A stretch of 64,000 bases of DNA from Nematostella vectensis (taxonomy: Eukaryota > Cnidaria > Anthozoa > Actiniaria > Edwardsiidae), in contig NC_064040.1 in assembly GCF_932526225.1 (NCBI RefSeq), positions 17,641,494-17,705,493 of the forward strand, written 5' to 3'. Position 1 is the first letter of the stretch. Each line of letters begins with the position of its first letter. Of this stretch, positions 27,001 through 39,000 are shown piece by piece. A program made the translations under genes and the position numbers. Under the pieces are notes generated by a model, which was given only the letters and a program-made list of their open reading frames with translations, ran no database searches and had not been told where the DNA came from.

Positions 27001-30000
27001 GTGTAGAAGAGAGAGAAGATCGGGCATATAGCAAGCCACTCTACTTACTGTGTAGACGAGAGAGAAGATCGGGCACATAGCAAGCCACTCTACTTCCCGT
27101 GTAGACGAGAGAGAAGACCAGGCACATAGCAAGCCACTATACTTACCGTGTAGACGAGAGAGAAGATCGGGCACATAGCAAGCCACTCTACTTACTGTGT
27201 AGACGAGAGAGAAGACTGGGAAAATAGCAAGCCAGTCTACATATCGTGTAGACGAGAGAGAAGATCGGGCACATAGCAAGCCACTCTACTTACCGTGTAG
27301 ACCTGAGAGACCAGGCACATAGCAAGCCACTCTACTAACCGTGTAGACGAGAGAGAAGACCGGGCACATAGCAAGCCACTATACTTACCGTGTAGACGAG
27401 AGAGAAGACCGGGCACATAGCAAGCCACTCTACTTCCCGTGTAGACGAGAGAGAAGACCAGGCACATAGCAAGCCACTATACTTACCGTGTAGACGAGAG
27501 AGAAGACCAGGCACATAGCAAGTCACTCTACTTACTGTGTAGACGAGAGAGAAGATCGGGCACATAGCAAGCCACTCTACTAACCGTGTAGACGAGAGAG
27601 AAGACCGGGCACATAGCAAGCCACTCTACTTACCGTGTAGACGAGAAAGAAGACCAGGCACATAGCAAGCCACTCTACTTACCGTGTAGAAGAGAGAGAA
27701 TACCAGGCACATAGCAAGCCACTCTACTTCCCGTGCAGACGAGAGAGAAGACCAGGCACATAGCAAGCCACTCTACTTATCGTGTAGACGAGAGAGAAGA
27801 CCGGGCACATAGCAAGCCACTCTACTTCCCGTGTAGACGAGAGAGAAGACCGGGCACATAGCAAGCCACTCTACTTCCTGTGTAGACGAGAGAGAAAACC
27901 AGGAACATAGCAAGCCACTCTACTTACCGTGTAGACAAGAGAGAAGACCGGGCACATAGCAAGCCAGTCTACTTACCGTGTAGACGAGAGAGAAGACCGG
28001 GCAAATAGCAAGCCACTCTACTTACCGTGTAGACGAGAGAGAAGATCGGGCACATAGCAAGCCACTCTACTTACCGTGTAGACGAGAGAGAAAACCAGGC
28101 ATATAGCAAGCCACTCTACTTACCGTGTAGACGAGAGAGAAGATCGGGCACATAGCAAGCCACTCTACTTACCGTGTAGACGAGAGAGACCAGGAACATA
28201 GCAAGCCACTATACTTACCGTGTATGCGTGAAGCTTGTATTTGTGGAGCTCTATATTTTTGTCTCTGTCCAGATTGCGCACAGAGAGACGAACACCTTCC
28301 CTCATCCTAAGGAGCAGCTGGTACAAAAAGACGATAAAATCAGAAGCTCTCAATATAGGCCATACCAAAACGGCTCATCGAAAACTGGCTAGGGTGTGAA
28401 ACGTTAACATTTTCTCTCTTGTATTGTTCATGGTGTGATTTCTGTGCTTCGATCTCGGTAAGAGATCCAGGAGAATTTTTACAAAGTAAACACTATACAT
28501 GACGTCACAAAAATCATATGTATGGTTTAAATATCTATTATAAGACTCAGTCCTCGATCGCACTTAGTTCGGGAGCCAGTGACTGGAAAGATGCTTGTTC
28601 AATTTGAGAGCTTGCCATTTTTTTACCTTCCTAAGATAAATTGATGTCAATGTAAGTTTATGTAGGAGTGGCTGTAGAGACTTTTAGGCGGGCCAACCCT
28701 TCCAAGTCGCTCTATATGGCTGCCATCTTGAACTATTGTTATTAATTAGCTTAATAGCAGAGGCGAAATAAATCTCTATAGAAAAGAATATGCAATGCTA
28801 AAATGACGATCTGATCGGCAAATATACTAAATATATATTTTCAATAATAGATCTACACCGTAGAAGCCATAAATGTCGCCAAATGAAATGAAATCAAAGA
28901 CCAATTGCCCTTATATCCCTTAAAACCCCTGATTTCATTAAAGAATCAACAATGAATTTTGCAAAGACAGAGAGAGCGATACATGATATCCCCTAATTTC
29001 AATGTCGGCCCACAATTTCATTCTTACTGCCAAGCAAAAATTATTTCTCATTGATATTCAAGCAATTCTGCGTGATAAACTTTCGGTCAGACTAGTGTAA
29101 TGATGTAAGCTGTACCACTCTTGTACCACTCTTTTGCGCCTCTATTCCCAATTGAACCCCTCCCTCCAGCTTTCCTCGGACTAAAATTATATCCAAACGA
29201 AAAGTAAATAGAAGCTTTGGCCAACCTTTTTCAGGAGTGCAGCGCTTTGCTGCCTGAACGAGGGTGATTGGCTATTGATGTTAAGTTGTAGAAAGGTCTT
29301 CAAGAGGCGCATATCTGTCACGCTAACGGACTCTGTCGTGCGAGGGCTGTCGCACAAAAGGCCTAGGGCGTCTAGACGGCACTGTCACGCAACAAAGAAA
29401 ACAATAGGCAGTCAGCAAAGTATTTCAGCTCCATGGTAGGTAGCTCTACCGGAGACAAATATTTATCAAGCTCATCGTCTCTACCCATACCACCCACCAC
29501 CACCATCTACATCACTTTTACTTTTACCATAATGATTATTGCTGTCGCCTAGAGCACCAAAAGGGCACTTCCACGCAAAAAAAAAAAAAAAAGGCAACTT
29601 TAACGATAGCATTACAAGACGACAAGGAAGCGATGAAAATGCACCAGGGCAACAATAGCAAAAGGCAACAATAGATCTACACGGTAGGCAAAAATACCAA
29701 GAGAGCACAAAGCAACACATGGCAACAATAGCAAAACAGCAGAAGGCAACAATAGCAACACAGCACAAGGCAACAATAGCAACACATGGCAACAATAGCA
29801 ACTCAACACATGGCAACAATAGCAACACAGCACAAGGCAACAATAGCAAAACAGCAGAAGGCGACAATAGCAACAAGGAACAAGGCAACAATAGCAACAA
29901 AACACAAGGCAACAATAGCAACACATGTCTTTAAAAAGGTGACCTTGGTTGAGGAAGAATGGGTGGAGGGGGTATGGCTGGAGAGGGCATGGGTGGAGGG

Positions 30001-33000
30001 GGTATGGCTGGAGAGGGCATGGGTAGAGGTGGTATGGCTGGAGAGGGCATGGGTAGAGGGGGTATAGCTGGAGAGGGCATGGGTAGAGGGGGCATGGCTG
30101 GAGAGGGCATGGGTAGAGGGGGTATAGCTGGAGAGGGCATGGGTAGAGGTGGTATGGCTGGAGAGGGCATGGGTAGAGGTGGTATAGCTGGAGAGGGCAT
30201 GGGTAGAGGGGGCATGGCTGGAGAGGGCATGGGTAGAGGGGGTATAGCTGGAGAGGGCATGGGTAGAGGGGGTATGGCTGGAGAGGGCATGGGTGGAGGG
30301 GGTATGGCTGGAGAGGGCATGGGTAGAGGTGGTATGGCTGGAGAGGGCATGGGTAGAGGTGGTATAGCTGGAGAGGGCATGGGTAGAGGGGGCATGGCTG
30401 GAGAGGGCATGGGTAGAGGTGGTATAGCTGGAGAGGGCATGGGTAGAGGGGGTATGGCTGGAGGGGGCATGAGTAGAGGGGGTATAGCTGGAGGGGGCAT
30501 GGGTAGAGGGGGCATGGCTGGAGAGGGCATGGGTAGAGGGGGTATGGCTGGAGGGGGCATGGGTGGAGGGGGTATCGCTGGAGAGGGCATAGGTAGAGGG
30601 GGTATGGCTGGAGGGGGCATGGGTGGAGGGGGTATGGCTGGAGAGGGCATGGGTAGAGGGGGTATGGCTGGAGGGGGCATGAGTAGAGGGGGTATAGCTG
30701 GAGGGGGCATGGGTAGAGGGGGTATAGCTGGAGAGGGCATGGGTGGAGGGGGTATAGCTGGAGAGGGCATGAGTAGAGGGGGTATGGCTGGAGGGGGCAT
30801 GGGTAGAGAGGGTATGGCTGGAGAGGGCATGGGTAGAGGTGGTATAGCTGGAGAGGGCATAGGTAGAGGGGGTATGGCTGGAGGGGGCATGGGTGGAAGG
30901 GGTATCGCTGGAGAGGGCATGAGTGGAGGGGGTATAGCTGGAGAGGGCATGGGTAGAGGGGGTATGGCTGGAGGGGGCATGGGTGGAGGGGGTATCGCTG
31001 GAGAGGGCATAGGTAGAGGGGGTATGGCTGGAGGGGGCATGGGTGGAGGGGGTATGGCTGGAGGGGGCATGGGTGGAGGGGGTATAGCTGGAGAGGGCAT
31101 GAGTGGAGGGGGTATAGCTGGAGAGGGCATGGGTGGAGGGGGTATCGCTGGAGAGGGCATGGGTGGAGGGGGTATGGCTGGAGAGGGCATGGGTGGAGGG
31201 GGCATGGCTGGAGAGGGCATGGGTGGAGGGGGTATGGCTGGAGAGGGCATGGGTGGAGGGGGTATCGCTGGAGAGGGCATAAGTGGAGGGGGCAATCTTT
31301 GGCGCTTTTGAATCTCTTATGACAGACTCCGTTTCTGGCTCTTGCATGTACTCTGTGAGTTCACCTTCGGCTTCTCATATTCATCTTTTCACCAAAAACA
31401 ATGATTTGAAACCAGAGCTGTGATCCGTGCTCATATAGGTGGTCGCCTTCCTACTTCTTTGAGTGGATGACGTTACCGGCACGTTACCGTTATCGACTAC
31501 TATTTGTAGTTCACCATTCTCTTCCAAATGACATACTGCTCACCTGATCATCTGTGTGACAAAGAGCTTTCTGCAGGACGTCAACAGACACTACCCCTCC
31601 CCACACATCTGACATTACTTCTCTCTCGGTCCAGCTCTCCTCGTTAACTTTCACCAACCCCAGGCTCCTTGCAGTCTTAAGACACGTGACTAGCGCCTTT
31701 ACATTTTCACAACGTGTTCCTATAAATAAAAAATATTTTACTTAAAGGAAGATAACGGCTATCAGTCTCCAGCCATAGCTCTGCTCGCAGGCATTTCATT
31801 CCATATCGAAAAAGCTTATGCTTCCCATCCATCGGTAGCAGTTGAAATAACTATTTATACTATACCTCATTCCAGCTCTCGCGCGGCTTAACAAAGTTCA
31901 TTTCAAATTTTATTTCAAGTTTTATACTTTATTCGGAAATATCACAATATCTTCCCAAAAACAGCAAATTGGAATCTTGGAATATTTGCTAGGCGGACAA
32001 AATGGCGGCTCCGAGACTTAACCGATACCTGCAGACTGCAGCTGTGTAATCATGATGTGAAGACTCTCAGGGCAGCACTTTAGTAGTTTCGGTAGACAAT
32101 GCTGCAACAATGAACAAACCATGCAAAAAATGCGTCCAGCGCAGCTCTAAGAACCAAGCAAGCAGCGGACCAATCAACAAGCACCAAGCACGCAGCGAAC
32201 CAATCAACAAGGACCCAGTACGCAGCGGACCAATCAACAAGCACCAAGCACGCAGCGAACCAATCAACAAGGACCAAGCACGCAGCTGACCAATCAACAA
32301 GCACCCAGCACGCAGAGCACCAATCAACAAAGACCCATTTTTCTAAATTATGGATGCATAAGCTCTGTTTACTCGTTTACCCATTGTTTAAGGTGTTGAC
32401 TGGGTTAAGGTACAAAAATATACCCGAAATATATAGACTGATTAGAAGTTTGGAATTCCTCAGATAAAATATAAAAAGATTTTGTTTGCTATCATGTTCG
32501 AACTTTTTCAAGTGCTATCAAATTTTCATGTTTGGAAAAGACCATTTCGTGCTTTATTGAGATGGATATAACTGCGAACTACGCAACATTTGCCAATCAG
32601 GTTTCGTACATCTCGACAACTCCCCACAACATCCAGACAAGCAGTCATGATGCCCCTAAAAGATCGTAAACAAGTTTTCAAAATTTCGAAGTGTGCGAAA
32701 CCTGGTCCCTGACAGGTACCGTGTATTTGATACAATGTAAGGTTTGATTAACGGATAACTGCTTACTGTACGCAGTTGGTTAGGTTACTGCAGTTTTTCG
32801 ACATTCTGATGACCATGACACATAAATCGCCTTCTGTCTTCCGTCATTTTTTAAAATCTTTGAAGCCAGCAATGGCTGTAAGCAATAAGCCGGTGACCAA
32901 TGACAATCGTTATTCCGTTTGTCGCTTGATAGCGGTTTTTCGGTTGGAAACGAGAGTTCGCAAAATATTGAAAATCGCAGTAAATATATAGAAAGTAACA

Positions 33001-36000
33001 GCAAACACTGTTGACAGAACTTTTGTAACAGAGAAGTCCTGCACGTACCTGAGTAAGGATGACTCTCCTGTTATAGTCACCACACAGATGAACAAGCACT
33101 GGGCCCACCCATGCCTACAAAAACAAGCATCCGTCACATCCTGTATCCACATTTTTTAATTTGCGATGAATAAATGCCGACTTTTGCCATTTCGTTCTTC
33201 TAATGTACCATACCTCAAACCAATCATTAAGACTCTTCTCGGAAGAGATTAGTTCCTCTTTGTGGATGAAACTCATCTTTTCAATGAAGTCCATGGCCTT
33301 AAAAGAATGTCATACCCGTGAATTCCTATATCAATTATAAGAGTAGATGACCATAGTAGATAATAATGTCAATAATGATAGTGGATGATGATGACAATAA
33401 TTATAGTAGATGATGACACCGAGGAAGTAGATGATCCCTACATGATAATTACACTGATGATAGTATATAATAATGACAATGATGACAGTACATGATGACA
33501 ATGATGATAGCAGACAGGGAAGACAATGACAATGGATGATTGTAGATGATGTCAATGATGAGAGTAAAATAGAATTTCAGAAGAAATGCAGAATGCCATC
33601 AGATTCAAATGTAAACTATTTCCAATAAGGCCTGGGGTATGTATCATTACTATTAATATATACTAATAATATTATCAATACATTTTCCTGTATCCACCCA
33701 TTCAGAAAACAGCTCAGCTTTTAGGCAGTGCCTGAATCAATATATCAGACACCAACAACCATAATACGAATTGCAGAAACTTAAAAAAACTCCAATAATG
33801 TTAAAGGGAAATGTCCATCAGAGCCATTTTTACCCCAGACATTTGCTGAAATACAGTTATTGTATAGGAAACCAGGTAACTTTAGGGAACAGCGGTCAAT
33901 GAACCTAAAATCCTTAGAATTTCTAGATGTCTGTAGAAAAAGTTCAGTTGCATGCACATTGTTGAGTAAATAGTTATAAAATAGTTATAAATAGTTAGTA
34001 AATATTGATAAATATAATAAAGTGGAACTAAAATCATTCAGACATACATGTGGGGCAATGTTTTTATCGTTCATCGCGGCAAGAACTTTAGAAGGCAAAC
34101 CTGGATGCCTTCCTAGGATGCACTTAGCTCCTAAAACAGAAGCAATGCAACACAATGGGCCATATTTCCCTCTGACATGCCAGTCCTGATCAATCAGTAA
34201 CTCTGCAAGGCATTCCAAGAATCGATCCTCAGTTGGAACTGAAACAAAGAAGGGGAATACGCCTTCTTAACACACACTGATAATGTAAGACCTTGCAGTC
34301 AAAATAAAATGGCTTTTTGAAATAAATCCACATAGCCAATCAGAAATGAAAGAGTGTAGCAAGTTACTCAGGTGCTCTAGTCGAATACCAGTATCCCTAT
34401 CTGTTGTGAAAGTCAGCATGGCTCCCATATCTTTTTAGCAAGGACATGACTGAGCTATCCCTTGATTGTTTTGCAGTATGTATTTTATATTTTCAGCATT
34501 TAGTAGAAATGACATTTTTAGATACTAAAATTAGTTGCTATTTTATATTTTCACCATGTTCTAAATATGCGAAATATATTAATATATAAGAGATGTAGTT
34601 GTATCTTGCACAACTTACCATATGTTGAGACAGAGACGTGAACGGCAACAACATTTTCAAATATTGCTTTGGTCACGTGCCGCACCCCCTGTTAAAAGGG
34701 GACAAAAGAACAAATATTGAAACGATTTCAAATAATAAGGACTTTGTGGAATATCGTAAACTCTCACTGTAGCAGCAATAGGAGCTCCGTTAATTGATAG
34801 AGTAGCGAGGGACAGCCTTATACGTATTTCAGAATCCCTTTCTTAGCTCTGTAGGATTAACTGACATCTTCTTTTTTCAGTATATATTCAAATTAAGTCA
34901 GCATAAAAAGAAAGCTTTAAAATGGTCTTGTAGTCGGAAAGTCAAGAGGGCTCACATTGGAGGCAGGGCACTTTTTAGAAGCTTGGCAGGTATAAGAGCG
35001 AAAGTGAAGCTTTGGCAGGTCCCTTAAACTTGGTCCGAAACGAAAACTTTATTTTGCTAAAACATAAGTCTAGAGGTTAAGTAGCAAGCCTGAATAAAAA
35101 AGGCGCTTCATTTTTGTTCTTTTTTTGATTTTTTTTTTCAATTTCCGTCGAAATAAAATGTCTCGAAGACTGGGACCGAATTTGGACCGTTGGGAGGCCT
35201 GTGGTGACTTCACAACCATGGTACGGCGCTAAATTTTAGTGTTAAATGATGTAGGAGATCCGAAATCAAAGCCCGAGAACTCAGTCGAATAATGGGGTCG
35301 TCGATCGAAAGTACCAGGCCAAAAGTCTTAGAGCTCACAGACCCCAGTGACAAGAGTTCAACAGAAGAAGACAACAAGGAGTTTGAGATGGTTTTTGAGG
35401 AAGGCGGATGCGAGTTTCCGTCATATCACTATCAGAGCGCATGGCGAACCGATGGTTGAAGGCTAATCTGGTGAAAAGGAGACACAGCCAAAGCTTTTTA
35501 TAATACTATAAAACACTGTGAAAATACACAAATGTGAGCTCAGTCTTCTATGGTGAACTCCAGCCGTAAGGAAGTTGATTCTGAACTTGTAAATGGCGAA
35601 AGCATTAAAAAAAACCTTGACATTACAGAACTACGATTTAAGAATGGAATTGGAAGTGTTGTTTTTTAACGCTGAATGGGAAACTGAAAGACGATGACTC
35701 AACTATAGAGGTACTTGTCGATAAAGTAGAATAGGTTGATAAATATGGACTCGCATGGATCTAGCATGGAGAAGTGGGATTGAGGTAAATAAAAATGTTT
35801 TTTATTTATCGGTAGATAGCTTTCGTTCGTTTTGTTCGCCGTAGAGATTGTCAAAACATATCGTACATTCGAATTTGCCTGTTCTGTTCCCTGCATTTCC
35901 TATTTTATTTCGAATCAAATCAGATTAAAGCTTGGCATACTAAATAAAATAGACAAATCCTGTTTCGGGTGAGTATTAATAGATTAATGACACATTAAAT

Positions 36001-39000
36001 TATTTATGATCGATTTTACGGCGAACTTTCATTCAACCAACGCGCTCAATTGCCATTGTTATTGACTTTTCCCGCTTGAAATCTTCTCAAATTTCATTCT
36101 TCAATTTTTGTCATGTTCTCGATATTATTATAAAAGTATTAAAATGATTTGTACAACTCTTTAGATTCCTGTTCCAGCCATTGGATATTTGATCCCTTCT
36201 TGTTGATCTCATCGGATTTTGTTGTTGAACTATTCATTGCCTCGATCGGAGAAAATCGAAGTCAGAGGAAAATAAACTATCATTGAAATCCTAACAGATA
36301 GAAATCCGAGGTGGCGTAATAATAACTATCGGTGTGATTGCTCTGGACAAATACAATGTTGTCATGTGTATTGCATTTTCGATAAAACTGTTTTAAAAGA
36401 TTGTGCTTTATTACCATGCCGTGAAGAATTTGTTTGGTAAATCTGACCGCGTAGATCTTTTGAGGCCAAATGCGTTGCCGTAGTGTGAAATACTTGCTTA
36501 TTCATTTTTGCGTTTTGTATTTTTAAACAAAAGAAATGTATCAATAAAAAAGAAATGACCACTAAAGCCAGGCTGATTCTGTTTTATTACATTCTTTAAC
36601 TTATATTTAAATAACATCTAAGTTATAGTAACAAAAACAACTCAACCTCAAAAGTTGCTGTGACTCGCACAGTCTGTCACAGCGTAATTGTCGTAAATAT
36701 GCATTGTATACTTAGTACATGCGATCCCTTGAGAGCTTTTTCCGTTATGTTCTCTTTCCTTTCCCGATGCTGTTAAGAAGAGGTCCCCTTTTTAAACTCC
36801 TTTTGAATTTCGGGGCCTTAGCATCAGGGAGATTCAGGTTTGATCGCTTGAATCATTCATCGGAGAAATGGCTCGAACAAAGAGCGGTGGCGCTTCCGAT
36901 GGAAAACTCCTTTCGCTTAGTCCCGACGAATCGGGCCCATTTTTTCCTAATTTACGGGTCTTTTGGAGATGCATGTATTGACACATGTGTTGTATAGTTG
37001 TTGTTGGAGCAGCCCATGGCTGCATTTTAAAACGAAGTTGCTATCGTTTTAAAACAATTTTGAGAAACTGTACCAAGGTTGTGACGTCATAAGCCCGGCT
37101 ATGACCGAGCAAAACGCGAGACAGTTTTCAATGGCAAAAAAACAACTTCGCGCGTGTTTTGTAAAAAATGAAAAACCTTGGATGTTTTTTTTTTAGGTAA
37201 CTGTCTACCTTAAAGCATAAATAAGTGGGAAAAAACAATGTATTCTACAGTTCAGCCTTTCTTTAAATAGCCTTACATCGGTCCTATTTTTTCTTGGTTT
37301 GATACTCTAACCAAATGGTTAACTTCGGCTGTAAAAAAATAGGCACGACAAGACAGGTTGTAAAAAACCCTGCCAAAACCCCTCACTCACAACAGGACCC
37401 CCCAGCGCATGGTAGAATTTGGGGATATGTGCTCAACAGGGTTAGCGGGTTATGACAGAGTGCTGCAGGATTCAACAGTGTCCTTATTAATGGGGTTCTG
37501 GATTGTTTTGCAGGATAAAGCAGTGCCCTTATTAATGGGGTTCTGAATTTTTTTGCAGGACCAAGCAGTGTCCTTATTAGTGGAGTTCTGGTTTGTTTTG
37601 CAGGATCAAGCAGTGTCCTTATTAATGGGGTTCTGGATTGTTTTGCAAGATCAAGTACTGTCCTTATTGATGGGGTTCTGGATTGTTTTGCAGGATCAAG
37701 CAGTGTCCTTATTAATGGGGTTCTGGATTGTTTTGCAGGATCAAGCAGTGTCCTTAAACAAGGTACACTTTTTAACAATTAGACTACAAGTTCGAGTTTT
37801 CTATGAGTCAATAGATTGTCACGAGGCGCGTAGCGAGAACGAATAGACTAATTGTTTTAGTATAAATCCACTCACATACTACCTTCAAATAAATGACGAT
37901 TTTAAAAATAACTATCAGTAATAAATAACACAAACAACAGTATTTTACAAAATCAAAACAGCGCGCGCTCGTTTGAAATGGCGTTTTCTAGTGCGTGCGT
38001 GAGCGCATGCAACCAGTGTTTGCAGCTTGCGCAGATAAACGAAAATTGAAAACTTTAGCTTCAAAACCCTGCAGTTACTTTACTTTTAGTGTCGTTTGTA
38101 AGGATGGAAAACACATTTACTAGGTAAGATTGTGAACCAAATTTCTCGAATTTGAATCAAGGCTTTTCGTCTCTTTCGCCTCAAGTGTCTTTTTCGCGGG
38201 CTATTTTGCTACTCGCTATCTATGACTCAATAGATAGTGAGTACGGGAGTCAATCAAATTGCGAGATTCGTGATAGTATGTGAGTGGTTTTATACTAAAT
38301 GAGTATAGTTCCGTACATAGCAACAGTGCAGTTAATAGGGGAGTTTCATCTAATATAACAATACCTCTGTTGGGTGGTCCCAGTTGCTCCACACAAGTGA
38401 CAAAAGCTTTTGCGGTATGGGCGACAAACCTAACAACTGAGTATAGGTTTTACCAGTACTGGATGCTACATTCCTAGAGTGTGAAATCATACAGCCATCT
38501 AAATATTAATCACAGGTGTCCGATGTGCTTCCATTCTGATACAAATAAACATTATTGGAAATTTGGTAGTCATTAGACCCATTAGCCCTTTGACTGTCCT
38601 GTATCGACCGTGAGAAGTACCCACAAGCAAAAACGCTCATTAACACAGCAAGACCAAGGTATATAGGCAGTAGATTTATGGATAAATAGTCTTGATATGC
38701 ATGAAATATCAATAGTCTTGATATGCATGAAATTAAACCAAGGCAATAAGAACTATTGTATAGCCAAATAAAAGCTTGGGCTCTTAGGTAGCATAATCAT
38801 CATATTTAAGTTCTACTGGTTTTTGGGGTCGGCTCTTGTGTCTATGTATTAACAGTCCACAAGCTCACCTAACCCATCTCTGTGAGTCTACCTAGGTCTA
38901 TAAGCATAAGGTCTATAAGCCACAACATATCCTACCTAGCTTGCTCAGTCCACAAAGCCAGTACTCGAAATGATTGAAGACAAAATGTTGGATCTTTGAC

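Noticed and set aside
24836-27619. ORFs on the minus strand (SRLHGKYSGLLCA repeats)
   Set aside because: Frame-wise readings of array 8; 49 is not a multiple of three, so the three-unit pattern is an artefact.
29803-31347. ORFs of 450-514 codons on both strands (GGGMAGEGM, PSTHALSSHT, PAIPPPPM repeats)
   Set aside because: Same reason: 30-bp array, open in several frames at once, with no conserved domain or splice context.
38506-38712. Membrane-protein-like ORF (NLLPIYLGLAVLMSVFACGY)
   Set aside because: Lies in a THADA intron with no splice partners or recognised family; a chance open frame is the simpler reading.
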